Origin: Lichenicola sp965198575
GTDB lineage: Bacteria > Pseudomonadota > Alphaproteobacteria > Acetobacterales > Acetobacteraceae
Direction of reading: 5' to 3'
Length of the DNA: 64,000 nt
NCBI RefSeq assembly: GCF_965198575.1
Contig: NZ_OZ240671.1
Span: forward strand, 310,001 to 374,000
In this document: piece by piece, positions 8,332-16,961 of the stretch
Layout of the letters: each line of letters starts with the position of its first letter
Numbering within the stretch: position 1 is the stretch's first letter
Notes under the pieces: model-generated
The model's database searches: none
Told to the model about the DNA's origin: nothing
What the model saw: the letters and a program-made list of their open reading frames with translations, nothing else
Made by a program: the position numbers and the translations under genes

Positions 8332-9381
8332 ATGAACATCGAGAACAGCCGCAGCTACTATGGCCAGGTGCTGGAGCGGTCGACCGATCTGCGCACCGAT
8401 GCCTGCTGCACCCTGGAGCCGCCATCGGCCGCGATCCGGTCCGCACTCGCCAACATTCATGATGAGGTCAAGGCGCGCTATTACGGCTGCGGCCTGGTGG
8501 TGCCCCAGGCGATCGCGGGCGCCCACATTCTCGATCTCGGCTGCGGATCCGGCCAGGACGCATACCTCCTGGCGCAGCTGGTCGGCGAGACCGGCCGCGT
8601 CACCGGCATCGACGCCACGCCGGAGCAGCTGGCGGTCGCCGAGCGTCACCTCGAGTGGCACCGCGACCGCTTCGGTTACGCCCGCTCCAACGTCGCCTTC
8701 ATCACCGGCGACATCGAGCGGCTGGGTGATCTCGACCTCCCGGAGGCCGGTTTCGACGTCATCGTCTCCAACTGCGTGATCAACCTGGTCGCCGACAAGG
8801 CCGCCGTGTTCGCCGCTGCATACCGGCTGCTGAAGCCCGGCGGCGAGCTGTATTTCTCCGACGTCTATGCCGACCGCCGCGTGTCGCCGGCGTTGCTGGC
8901 CGATCCGGTGCTGCATGGCGAGTGCCTGTCCGGCGCGCTCTACTGGGGCGATTTCGACCGTCTTGCAAAGGCTGCCGGCTTCACCGATCCGCGCCTGGTG
9001 TCCGACCGTCCGCTCGGCATCGGCGACGAGCGGATCGCGGAGCTGCTCGACGGCATCGGCTTCCATTCCGCGACCTACCGGCTGTTCAAGCTGGAGGCGC
9101 TCGAGCCGCAGTGCGAGGATTATGGCCAGGCCGTGGTGTATCGCGGCACCGTTCCGGGTTGTCCGCGGGTGTTCGAGCTCGACGGCCATCATGCGATCGA
9201 GGCCGGCCGCATGTTTCCGGTCTGCGGAAACACCTGGAAGATGCTGCGCGAAACCCGGTTCGCCGCCCACTTCGATTTCCATGGCGATGCATCGCGCCAT
9301 TTCGGCATCTTTCCCGGATGCGGCACGTCGAGCCCGTTCCGCCGGGACGCCGTGGCCGTCGCGTCCGGCGCGTGTTGCTGA
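8332..9381 (+). CDS. arsM: Arsenite S-adenosylmethionine methyltransferase, ArsM-like
   Basis: A 349-residue protein. After RSYYGQVLERSTDLRTDACC comes ILDLGCGSGQDAY (67-78), the SAM-binding motif I. The ArsM-type cysteines are present: C25/C26 (DACC), C148 (SNCVIN) and C198 (GECLSGALYW); the last two match the As(III)-binding pair. The C-terminal 100 residues add CGNTWKML, the stretch FGIFPGCGTSSPF and a final CC, as in bacterial ArsM. The ATG at 8332 is chosen over upstream starts because it begins the conserved Tyr-Tyr-Gly segment. It would methylate arsenite to mono-, di- or trimethylarsenicals in the cytoplasm. No ArsR, ArsB or ArsC is seen nearby. Confidence 0.88.
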   Translation: MNIENSRSYYGQVLERSTDLRTDACCTLEPPSAAIRSALANIHDEVKARYYGCGLVVPQAIAGAHILDLGCGSGQDAYLLAQLVGETGRVTGIDATPEQLAVAERHLEWHRDRFGYARSNVAFITGDIERLGDLDLPEAGFDVIVSNCVINLVADKAAVFAAAYRLLKPGGELYFSDVYADRRVSPALLADPVLHGECLSGALYWGDFDRLAKAAGFTDPRLVSDRPLGIGDERIAELLDGIGFHSATYRLFKLEALEPQCEDYGQAVVYRGTVPGCPRVFELDGHHAIEAGRMFPVCGNTWKMLRETRFAAHFDFHGDASRHFGIFPGCGTSSPFRRDAVAVASGACC

Positions 9382-9516
9382 TCCGGACTTGCCGAATATG
9401 CCGACTGCGCGGCGCAAGAACGGGACCCGTCGCCGGTCCAATGGGGCCTCGCCCGGCCTGAGAAATGCCGAGACCCAGCCGGCGGATTTCGAGGTCGCGG
9501 CAGCGCTCCGCAACCA

Positions 9517-10428
9517 CTACGCCATGGCGGCGTCCGTTCCGGAGTAGGCCGGTTCTTGCAAACCCGATCCGCCTATGGGTCCGCGACTTATCGCCGCATG
9601 CAGATAAGGATCATGGCGCGCGCATCGGAGGCTGATCGCCGACACCGGAAAGCTTCCGGCGAGAAGCCACAGACGCGTCCGCTGCGGAACGACACAGCGC
9701 GGCAGGTTGAGGAAGGCCGGTCCCGTCCGCCTGATGGTCTGGCCGATCTCGCGATAGACCGATGCTGCCGCGCCAACCGCGAGGCGTGATCGCCAGGGGA
9801 GATATCCGAGCCCCTTCCTGCCGCTCCGGTAATACAGCTCTGCAAGATCGAGGACCTGGATGACCGCCCTGTAAACGTGCTCCGGATCGCCCAACCGGGC
9901 AGACGGCAACCAGCTCGCCGGTACATAGAACCGATCCGATTGCGCATCAGCCGCGACATCCCGCGCGATATTGGTCAACTGCATGGCAATGCCGAGATCG
10001 AGCGCGTGCGGGGCCGCCCTCGGGTCCGTCGCCCCCAGCATTCTGCACATCAGCAGCCCGACCGTGCCTGCAGCGCCGTGGGCGTATCGGAGCAACGCCC
10101 CGGCATCGGCCATCCGGACCGGCCCGAGGTCGCCGATCATCGTATCGATGAGGTGCACCGCATGGGCTGCGTCGAGCTGGTGACGCAGCGCAACCCCGAG
10201 GAAGCCTGCCGCAACCGGATGCGCCATCTCACCGTCGAGTATGGCCCGGCGCAGGGCGAGCAGCTTGATCCTGGCATCGGCATGTTCTGTTGTCTGATCT
10301 GCAAGGTCATCGACTGTCCTGCAGAATGCATAGAGCTCGGCGACGTCCCGCAAGAGCGACGGCTGCAGCACGCGGACCGCCAGCCTGAAGGTCCGGCCAT
10401 GCCGGGTCATGGTCGCGAGTGGCGTCAT
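9517..10428 (-). CDS. crtB: Phytoene synthase
   Basis: A 303-residue squalene/phytoene synthase. The Asp-rich motif AFCRTVDDLAD (near 35-45) and the second motif LTNIARDVAADAQSDRFYVP bind the Mg2+-diphosphate groups of geranylgeranyl diphosphate. The enzyme joins two GGPP molecules into phytoene. The ATG overlaps the crtI stop by 4 bases, so it is the last gene of the long minus-strand unit crtEF-bchCXYZ-puf-cytochrome-crtIB. It converges on the arsM-like gene with 135 bases between them, in which I see no strong terminator. Confidence 0.93.
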   Translation of the reverse strand: MTPLATMTRHGRTFRLAVRVLQPSLLRDVAELYAFCRTVDDLADQTTEHADARIKLLALRRAILDGEMAHPVAAGFLGVALRHQLDAAHAVHLIDTMIGDLGPVRMADAGALLRYAHGAAGTVGLLMCRMLGATDPRAAPHALDLGIAMQLTNIARDVAADAQSDRFYVPASWLPSARLGDPEHVYRAVIQVLDLAELYYRSGRKGLGYLPWRSRLAVGAAASVYREIGQTIRRTGPAFLNLPRCVVPQRTRLWLLAGSFPVSAISLRCARHDPYLHAAISRGPIGGSGLQEPAYSGTDAAMA

Positions 10429-12011
10429 GGCTGCGACACACGCTGCTTTTCACGGAGCAGCCCCTCGACCAGCTTTGCCGACGTGAGCACCCCCGGCAGG
10501 CCAGCGCCCGGATGCGTCCCGGCACCGACGAGATACAGGCCGTCGACCTCTTCCGAGCGGTTGTGGAACCTGAACCAGGCTGACTGCATCAGCCTCGGTG
10601 CTATCGAAAAGCCGCTGCCATGCATGCTCCGATAGTCGGTGGCGAAATCCTGCGGGGTCATCCAGAAACTCGTTGTGATGGAACTTTGCAGTCCAGGCAG
10701 TTCGCGCTCGCTCAGGAGTTGCAGCACACGATCGCGCATCACCGGCGCCGCCTTCGCCCAGTCGATCGGCGCCTGCAGGTTCGGCACCGGCGCCAGCACA
10801 TAGAACGCGTCGCATCCGGGCGGCGCGATCGTCGGATCGGTCGCACTCGGACGATGCAGATAGACGCTGGCATCTTCCGGCAACCTCGCCTCGCGGCCGA
10901 AGACCTCGTCGAGCAGCGACTTCCACCGCGTGCCGAGCAGGATGGTGTGATGCACCGTCCCGGGGAAACGGCGGTTGGTGCCGAAATAGAGCACGAACAG
11001 TCCCATGGAATAATGCAGCCTGGCCAGCCGTCGATCGGTCCAGACTTTCCTGGCAAGCTTCGGCAGCAACTCCGCATAGATCGCCGGCGCATCGGCATTG
11101 GCAATCACGATATCGGCCGCAAGACGCCGACCATCGGAGAGCTCGATCCCGGTCACCGCGCGGCGCGCCGGCCGCTGCAGCCTCCGGGTCGGACGATGCC
11201 GCGGCGCATCCGAGATGGTGATGCGCGCGACATCGGCGCCGGTCATGATGGTGATGCCGTGTCGCTGCATCAGCTCGCCCAGGGCGGCGACGAGTGCTGC
11301 CGTCCCGCCCACCGGAAACCAGACACCGAAGCGGCGCTCGAGATGCTGGATCAGCGCGTAGATGCCGCTGGTATGGAACGGATGACCGCCGACGAGCAAC
11401 GGCTGGACCGCGAATATCCGACGCAATGCCGGGTCGCGCAGCGCGGACGCGACCACGGCGGCAACCGACCTGTGCCCGCCGAGCCGGAGGATGGCCGGAA
11501 ACGATTTCAACATCGTCGAGAGGCGATGGAACGGTTGCGCGCCATATCGCTCATAGCCGATCTTGTAGAGACGGCCTGCATGCGCCAGCAGCCGATCATA
11601 CCCGGGTCCGTCGCCCGGTGACCATGCGACGACACGTGCGCGCATTGCCTCCGCATCGCCGTCGTAATCGAAATGCCGTCCGTCGGGGAAACTCATGCGA
11701 TAGAACGGTGATACGGCGCGCAACTCGACCTTGTCCTGCAGGCGTTCGCCGAACAGGGCGAACAACTCCTCGAGCAGGAACGGCGCGGTAATCACTGTTG
11801 GTCCGGCATCGAAGCGGAAGCCCTCCCGCTCGAAGACCCGGCCGCGGCCCCCGAGCTGGTCGAGACGCTCGACAAGCGTGACCTCGTGACCGAGTGCGCG
11901 CGCACGCAGTGCAGCGGCCATGCCGCCGAACCCGGCACCGACGACAATCACACGACGCGAACCCGAGGGTCTCGGCAGCCGGGAGGGGAGCCGGGGCCGG
12001 TCCAACCGCAC
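10425..12011 (-). CDS. crtI: Phytoene desaturase
   Basis: A CrtI flavoprotein. RRVIVVGAGFGGMAAALRAR is the N-terminal FAD-binding fold, GRVFEREGFRFDAGPTVI follows, and the C-terminal LYLVGAGTHPGAGLPGV is the carotenoid desaturase signature. It introduces the double bonds turning phytoene into neurosporene or lycopene. No ATG fits: the frame is open far upstream, and I chose the GTG at 12011 (about 528 residues, close to the usual 510-520). A GTG at 11951 directly before VIVVGAG is the alternative. The gene is coupled to crtB by ATGA. Placing crtIB behind the puf genes rather than next to crtDC is unusual. Confidence 0.85.
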   Translation of the reverse strand: MRLDRPRLPSRLPRPSGSRRVIVVGAGFGGMAAALRARALGHEVTLVERLDQLGGRGRVFEREGFRFDAGPTVITAPFLLEELFALFGERLQDKVELRAVSPFYRMSFPDGRHFDYDGDAEAMRARVVAWSPGDGPGYDRLLAHAGRLYKIGYERYGAQPFHRLSTMLKSFPAILRLGGHRSVAAVVASALRDPALRRIFAVQPLLVGGHPFHTSGIYALIQHLERRFGVWFPVGGTAALVAALGELMQRHGITIMTGADVARITISDAPRHRPTRRLQRPARRAVTGIELSDGRRLAADIVIANADAPAIYAELLPKLARKVWTDRRLARLHYSMGLFVLYFGTNRRFPGTVHHTILLGTRWKSLLDEVFGREARLPEDASVYLHRPSATDPTIAPPGCDAFYVLAPVPNLQAPIDWAKAAPVMRDRVLQLLSERELPGLQSSITTSFWMTPQDFATDYRSMHGSGFSIAPRLMQSAWFRFHNRSEEVDGLYLVGAGTHPGAGLPGVLTSAKLVEGLLREKQRVSQP

Positions 12012-12190
12012 GATGTCGGCTGTTTCTGCAACCCGGCTCGCCAGGCGCTGCTCCCCGGTCTCGACTTCATTGAGCCAGACGATGACCCGATCCTCCTCCC
12101 GATCCGCATCAACACGGACACCCAGAACTAGAGCATCATCCGCTCGACCTTGCTTATCGATGGGATAAGGATGCCCGGCAAAACAGCGGC

Positions 12191-12394
12191 CTAGCCTGGC
12201 TGCAGCAGAATCCAATAGATGGCGCGCCAATAGGGACCGACGAACAACAGGACCGCCCCCGCCACGCCGCTCCAGAACAGAACGCCGACACTGGAGAAAA
12301 ACCAGCCTATGCGGCCCTTCCAGCCGCCATAGACGCTGCCGCCCGCGAGCCACAGCCAGACCACGACCACACCTGCGAAGAGCCAGAAATACAT
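12191..12394 (-). CDS. Small two-helix membrane protein in puf/crt unit
   Basis: A 67-residue protein with two hydrophobic helices (residues about 2-20 and 30-50) and many Trp and Gly: MYFWLFAGVVVVWLWLAGG, then a basic turn with GWKGR. The start has a good ribosome-binding site (GAAGGAG, 8-9 bases before the ATG). It lies 28 bases after the triheme cytochrome and before crtI on the same strand. I do not recognise a family. It may accompany the cytochrome, for example as a membrane partner, but that is inference from position. Confidence 0.65.
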   Translation of the reverse strand: MYFWLFAGVVVVWLWLAGGSVYGGWKGRIGWFFSSVGVLFWSGVAGAVLLFVGPYWRAIYWILLQPG

Positions 12395-12422
12395 CGCGTT
12401 CTCCTTCGGGAGCCACGCAGGC

Positions 12423-13973
12423 TCAATAGGTTCCGTTCGTCGTCAGCTGCACGTAGACCCGCTCCATGAAATGCGTCAGCTGCCAGACGCGCTGATCCGG
12501 ATTCAGGCCGGGCATGGTCGCCACCACCGGGCAGTAGGCGGTGGCCAGACCGTTCACGATGTCTGCCTGCTTGATCTGCGGCGCTGCCGACTTGACCTTG
12601 GCGATGATCGAATTCGCGCTCTGCAGCAGGTTGGCCTCGGTCGTCTCGTGCAGCAGGGTCGCGACACCGTTCGACGGGTCGTCGAGGACCGTCTGCAGAT
12701 CCTTGTCCGCCAGCGTCGGACAACCACCCGGACGGCTGCCATCGAGCAAGGTGTGCGTGTCCTCGCGCAACAACGACACCAGCAGCTTCCCGGTATTGGC
12801 CGGCGCGCGGTTCGACCAGGCCTGCCGGACGTAGTTGCTGACGGAGGCGATCTCGCTGTCGCTCATCGCAGCACCGACACCAGGCATCGCGGCATACGGT
12901 CCACGGGCTTCGAGACCGCCCAGGATCACCCGGACCACGTCCTGCGGCCCGGTGGCTCGCACCATCCCGTTGCCGTCGAGAGCCGGGATCTGCTCGGAAA
13001 TGCCCTGCCCGTTCGCCTGATGACAGGCCGCACAGTGGCTGAGATAGACATCATGTCCGTCCGCCATCGCGACCGGCCGGTAGGTCGCGTCCTCCGGTGC
13101 GTAGCTCGGAGTCGGCGGCAGCGACTTCAGATACGCGGAGACCGCGCGAAGGTCGGCGATATCGAGATACTGCATGCTGTCATCGATGGTTTCCATCATC
13201 GGGCCGGCAACCGTGCCCATCGCCTTGGAGTGGCCTTTCTTGAAGAACTCCGTCAGGTCGTCGACGCTGTAGGGACCGATCCCGGTCAGGTTGTCCGGCC
13301 GGATGTTCGGCGCATACCAGCGGGTGATGGCACCGCCCAGGACATTCTGGGCAAGGGCGGTGTTGCCGAGGAAGTTGCGATGGTTGTGGCACTCGCCGCA
13401 ATGCTCGAGGCCACCCACGATGAAGGCACCGCGATTCACCTGGTCGGATTGCTTCGGATCCGGCTTGAATTCCTGGGTCGGCACGAACAGCGCGTCCCAG
13501 AGTGCGATCGCCGGGCGGAAATTGAACGGGAACCAGATCTTGCTCGGCTGGCGTGGCGCCACGACCGGCTGCAGCGAGAACAGGTAGGCCTTGATCGCCA
13601 GCAGGTCCTTCTTGGGAACGGTCGCGTACCAGGCGTATGGCATCGCCGGATAGATATAGACACCCTTGTCGGTGATCCCGCGCTGCATCAGCCGGATGAA
13701 GGTGGCATCGGTGTAGTCGCCGATGCCGGTCTTCTTGTCGGGGGTGATGTTCGGCACCGAAAGCTCGCCGAACGGCATCGCCATGTACTGGCCGCCGGCG
13801 AACATCTTGCCGCCCTCGGCGGTATGGCAACCGGTGCAGTCCCCCATGGTGGCCAGGTACTTGCCGCGCGCGATCACGTCGAGCGAGGGGTCCTGCGCCG
13901 CCGCCGCCGCGGAAAGCCCGAGACTGCCGAGGGCCAGCGCCAGGACGCACCCGAAATCCCTGATCCGGCTCAT
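12423..13973 (-). CDS. Triheme c-type cytochrome (alcohol-dehydrogenase subunit II-like) after pufC
   Basis: A 516-residue exported protein: a Sec signal peptide (about 1-26, ending AAAAAQ) and three heme c sites, CTGCH (46-50), CGECH (192-196) and CAACH (314-318). The segments following each heme (PNITPDKKTGIGDYTD, PNIRPDNLTGIGPYS) match the membrane-bound cytochrome subunit of quinohemoprotein alcohol dehydrogenases and related gluconate/aldehyde dehydrogenases. No dehydrogenase subunit gene is nearby. Residues about 400-516 are an extra tail with two lone Cys (GGCPTL, AYCPVV). The gene overlaps pufC by 4 bases (ATGA), so it is made with the reaction centre. Inference: a periplasmic electron donor or carrier connecting quinol or substrate oxidation to PufC. 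Confidence 0.85.
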   Translation of the reverse strand: MSRIRDFGCVLALALGSLGLSAAAAAQDPSLDVIARGKYLATMGDCTGCHTAEGGKMFAGGQYMAMPFGELSVPNITPDKKTGIGDYTDATFIRLMQRGITDKGVYIYPAMPYAWYATVPKKDLLAIKAYLFSLQPVVAPRQPSKIWFPFNFRPAIALWDALFVPTQEFKPDPKQSDQVNRGAFIVGGLEHCGECHNHRNFLGNTALAQNVLGGAITRWYAPNIRPDNLTGIGPYSVDDLTEFFKKGHSKAMGTVAGPMMETIDDSMQYLDIADLRAVSAYLKSLPPTPSYAPEDATYRPVAMADGHDVYLSHCAACHQANGQGISEQIPALDGNGMVRATGPQDVVRVILGGLEARGPYAAMPGVGAAMSDSEIASVSNYVRQAWSNRAPANTGKLLVSLLREDTHTLLDGSRPGGCPTLADKDLQTVLDDPSNGVATLLHETTEANLLQSANSIIAKVKSAAPQIKQADIVNGLATAYCPVVATMPGLNPDQRVWQLTHFMERVYVQLTTNGTY

Positions 13974-15091
13974 GGCGCAGCTCCCGCCGCGGTCAGGTAT
14001 TTAGAGGGTTTTTCGGCAAGGAGCGGATAGTTCCCAAGATCGCTGGCGCCATAGAAGGGCTTGTAGGCGCCCTGGTGGCAGGTCGCGCAATTGATCTTGG
14101 CGACATCTCCGGTCGGCCCGAGCCTGGCTGCCGGGAACACCGGGGTCAGCGGCACCATGAAGGTCCGGTTGATGTCGCGCACCATCTGGATGCCGTACCA
14201 GGCGGTCAGGCGCTGCGGCGTGCCCTGGTCCCAGCTCGAGAAGTCGCGGGTGTTGTGGCAGTACGTGCACCCCACTCCGAGGGAGTGGCCGAAATGCATC
14301 ATCAGTCCGTAGGTCCATTCGGCCTGCTTGGTCGAGCTGTTGTTGCCGGACGGAAGCGCCGTGTTACCCGTGATGCGGATGGGCTGGGCGTTGAGCAGGA
14401 ATGGCATGAAAGGATCGCTCGCCAGGGTTGTCAGACCGGACGCCTTCCCGACGCCGCCCTGCCCGGTCCCGGCATCGGCGACGTTGTGGCCAGATCCTGG
14501 CGGAGGCTCTGCGAACCAGACCTCCTGCGGAACCCCATGCCCACGATGGCATGTATAGCAGGTTACGCCGACATTCCCCACGTGGCTCTTCCACTTTGTA
14601 TTGATCTCGCGGGTCATCTCGATCATGTGACGGGCGACTGTCTTCGTGTAGAGCGCGTCGTCGGCCATGTTCCGCAGGGAATGGCAGTAGGCGCAGCCTG
14701 TCGCCGGCGAGAGCCAGTTCGGGAAGGCGCCCATCAGCCGAAGGAACGCGTTTGCATCGGCATCCCCGAGGACCTGGATGTTGCGATAGGCGACCGCCGC
14801 CGTTTTGCCGGCCGGGGGCACGGCGGGAAGCGCCGGCAGCAACGTGTTGGCCGCGATCTCCTTCTTCAGCAGGTTGGGCTTGTAGTACTGGATCATGCCG
14901 GTGCCGCGGAAACCGCGCTGCACGCTGACCGTCGGAAGTCCCTCCAGCGTCAGTGCGAAGCCCACGATGATCAGTGCGACGAATGCGCCGACGATGGCGG
15001 CCGAGGTCCGCCACGGATGGCGAGATATCCCGACCAGACTGCGGCGCATGACCAGCGCCACAAGTGCCCAGGGGGCGGTCAGGAAACGCAT
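13970..15091 (-). CDS. pufC: Photosynthetic reaction centre tetraheme cytochrome c subunit
   Basis: A 373-residue protein with four heme sites: CAYCH (133-137), CYTCH (178-182), CTYCH (275-279) and CATCH (335-339). The Met and His axial-ligand pattern of PufC is present (RLMGAF, HMIEMTREIN, GLMMHFGHSLG, GIQMVRDIN). The first 50 residues contain a membrane helix (about 33-48), and no lipobox Cys is seen, so it is probably held by this uncleaved helix rather than by a lipid as in Blastochloris. It reduces the photo-oxidised special pair from the periplasm. The start overlaps the pufM stop by one base (TGATG). Confidence 0.95.
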   Translation of the reverse strand: MRFLTAPWALVALVMRRSLVGISRHPWRTSAAIVGAFVALIIVGFALTLEGLPTVSVQRGFRGTGMIQYYKPNLLKKEIAANTLLPALPAVPPAGKTAAVAYRNIQVLGDADANAFLRLMGAFPNWLSPATGCAYCHSLRNMADDALYTKTVARHMIEMTREINTKWKSHVGNVGVTCYTCHRGHGVPQEVWFAEPPPGSGHNVADAGTGQGGVGKASGLTTLASDPFMPFLLNAQPIRITGNTALPSGNNSSTKQAEWTYGLMMHFGHSLGVGCTYCHNTRDFSSWDQGTPQRLTAWYGIQMVRDINRTFMVPLTPVFPAARLGPTGDVAKINCATCHQGAYKPFYGASDLGNYPLLAEKPSKYLTAAGAAP

Positions 15092-16092
15092 CAGCCGACA
15101 ACTCCACGGAGCAGGCCAGGATCGGGAATGGGCTGATACACACGGGGATACATCGGGGCGATGTGGTGCTTCACGCCCCAGAGATACCAGTTATCGACCA
15201 CCGTGCCGGTGAGGAGGATGCCGATGCCGCCAGTCAGGGTGCAGAGCACCGCGAACCACCAGGCCCAGCGATGGATGCTCTCGTAGGTCGCGTTGAACCC
15301 CATGATCCAGCGCCAGAAGATCCCCGCCCGCTCCGCAGCGGTGCCGCGGTCGACGGTCAACTCGATCTCGCGTTCGCCCCAGAAGCGGCCGACCGCCAGG
15401 ATGGTGCCGCCATGCATCGCGAACAGCAGCGTCGAGCCATACAGGAACACGATCGATAGCATGTGGAACGGGTCGTAGTAGAGATTGCCGTATCGGACCG
15501 AGAAAGCCGCGGTCCAGTCGAGATGCGCGAAGATCCCGAACGGCACGCCCTCGCCCCACGAGCCCATCAGCAACGGGCGGATGAAGCCATCGACCAGATA
15601 GAGGAAGATCGCCGACGCGAATGCCCAGGCCACGTGGGTGCCCATGCCGAGGGCGCGCGCCCGCTGATAGACCCTGACCCACCACAGCAGGATCGCCGCG
15701 GTCAGGAAGAAGCCGGCCATCAGCCACCAACCTCCCAAGGCCAGCGGCGGAATGTGGAGCCCATAGGACGGTGCGGGCGGCTCCAGTGCCAGCCAGGGCA
15801 GTTGGCGAATGAACTGGATCGGGTCCCAATTCACCGAGGCCAGCATGTTGAGCCCGATGATCTCGAAGGCGATGAAACCGCAGATGAGGGACGCGATGCC
15901 GACGGTGCCGAGATAGAACGGCCCGACCTGCGCCGCACCGATGAAACCCATCAGGATCGAGGAGAACTTGCGGGTGCCGCGATTCTCGCTACCCCATTTG
16001 AGCGGGGCGCCGTCGTCGAGCGGTCCCTCCACGTGGATGCGGTTGAAAAGGTTCTGGTACTCGGTGCCAAAGGCCGTGCGGTAGTCGAACAT
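15091..16092 (-). CDS. pufM: Photosynthetic reaction centre subunit M
   Basis: A 333-residue, five-helix protein. NLYYDPFHMLSIVFLYG aligns with M195-M211 of Rhodobacter and keeps His M202 (special pair ligand) and Tyr M210. AMHGGTILAV holds iron ligand His M219, and FNATYESIHRWAWW holds His M266. M197 is Tyr and M199 is Asp. The C-terminus carries the extension seen in PufC-containing reaction centres (VDNWYLWGVKHHIAPMYP). With PufL it binds the bacteriochlorophylls, bacteriopheophytins and quinones. It lies 4 bases after pufL. Confidence 0.97.
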   Translation of the reverse strand: MFDYRTAFGTEYQNLFNRIHVEGPLDDGAPLKWGSENRGTRKFSSILMGFIGAAQVGPFYLGTVGIASLICGFIAFEIIGLNMLASVNWDPIQFIRQLPWLALEPPAPSYGLHIPPLALGGWWLMAGFFLTAAILLWWVRVYQRARALGMGTHVAWAFASAIFLYLVDGFIRPLLMGSWGEGVPFGIFAHLDWTAAFSVRYGNLYYDPFHMLSIVFLYGSTLLFAMHGGTILAVGRFWGEREIELTVDRGTAAERAGIFWRWIMGFNATYESIHRWAWWFAVLCTLTGGIGILLTGTVVDNWYLWGVKHHIAPMYPRVYQPIPDPGLLRGVVG

Positions 16093-16096
16093 GGGC

Positions 16097-16921
16097 TCAG
16101 CTCCACAGCGGCAGGTTTAGCCACCAGTTCCACCATTCCGGCCAGCCTCGGGTCCAGAATGGGCCACTGATGACGATGCAGATGGCGCTCCAGACACCGG
16201 CATTGATGGCGCAGAACCAGCCGAGCCGATGAATTCCGAGCGGTCCGATCGAATAGACGATCAGGTCGCGAAAGAACGAGTCCTCGAAGCCCGACGGCTT
16301 GACCGCCTCGTCAGCCGGTGGGTTCAGCGACGACAGGATCACGCCGCCATGCATGGCGAGGATGAAGGTGGTGGTGAAGAAGAACGTCACGGCGATCATG
16401 TGCGCCGGATTGTAGTGGAACTGCAGGTGCTGGTAGCCGACGTTCGAGACCCAGTCGAGATGACTGAGGATCCCGTACGGGAAGGCGTGACCCCATGCAC
16501 CCATCAGCACCGGCCGGATCACCTCAAGCGTGAAGTAGGCCAGGATTGCTCCGCTGAAGGCGATCGGAACGTGCAATCCCATGCCGAGCTTGCGTGCGAT
16601 CTCGACCATGCGGAGCGCCCACGAACAGAACGCCCCGAGTGCACAGAACGTGATCCACTGCCATAGCCCACCGGCCCGCATCGGCGCGAAACCCAGGCCA
16701 TACCGGACGTCCGGCGGCGCGATGCTGATCTGCCAGACATTCCAGGTGGGCCCGATCGCGGCACCCCAGATGATCAGCAACGTGCCGACAAGGGTGAAGA
16801 ACGCAGTGGTGACCCCGAAGAAGCCGACATAGAACGGACCGACCCAGAAATCGAAAAGGTCGCCGCCCACGAGGGTACCGCCACGAACGCGGTACTTGTA
16901 CTCGAAGCTCAACATCGCCAT
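16097..16921 (-). CDS. pufL: Photosynthetic reaction centre subunit L
   Basis: A 274-residue protein starting MAMLSFEYKYRVRGGTLVGG. Mature numbering (residue minus one) matches Rhodobacter. FHYNPAHM gives His L168 and His L173, AMHGG gives L190, and GIHRLG gives L230. Glu L212, Asp L213 and Ser L223 of the QB proton path are kept (GFEDSFFRDL, VYSIG). Two changes stand out: L104 is Met (WALRMVE) where Rhodobacter has Glu hydrogen-bonding the active bacteriopheophytin, and L211 is Phe instead of His. Keeping His at L168 separates it from Acidiphilium, where L168 is Glu. The start has an AGGAG site 9 bases upstream. Confidence 0.97.
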   Translation of the reverse strand: MAMLSFEYKYRVRGGTLVGGDLFDFWVGPFYVGFFGVTTAFFTLVGTLLIIWGAAIGPTWNVWQISIAPPDVRYGLGFAPMRAGGLWQWITFCALGAFCSWALRMVEIARKLGMGLHVPIAFSGAILAYFTLEVIRPVLMGAWGHAFPYGILSHLDWVSNVGYQHLQFHYNPAHMIAVTFFFTTTFILAMHGGVILSSLNPPADEAVKPSGFEDSFFRDLIVYSIGPLGIHRLGWFCAINAGVWSAICIVISGPFWTRGWPEWWNWWLNLPLWS

Positions 16922-16935
16922 CGACGGGATCTCCT

Positions 16936-16953
16936 GCCTGCGTGCGTTCAGGC
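16936..16953 (-). other. Small hairpin between pufA and pufL
   Basis: GCCTG and CAGGC form a 5-bp stem around an 8-base loop on the minus-strand transcript, 12 bases after the pufA stop and just upstream of, or touching, the pufL ribosome-binding site. The pufA-pufL gap is only 40 bases. In Rhodobacter larger stem-loops here stabilise the pufBA message and set the LH1:RC ratio. This one could do a weaker version of that or limit pufL translation. The stem is short, so the function is uncertain. Confidence 0.35.
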
Positions 16954-16961
16954 TCTTTTCG

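Noticed and set aside
9398..9547. 49-codon plus-strand ORF between arsM and crtB
   Set aside because: No ribosome-binding site, basic low-complexity start, overlaps the end of crtB; not supportable.
12153..12169. CTTATC/GATAAG hairpin before crtI as a terminator or riboswitch
   Set aside because: Only a 6-base A/T-rich stem with no U tract or conserved neighbours.
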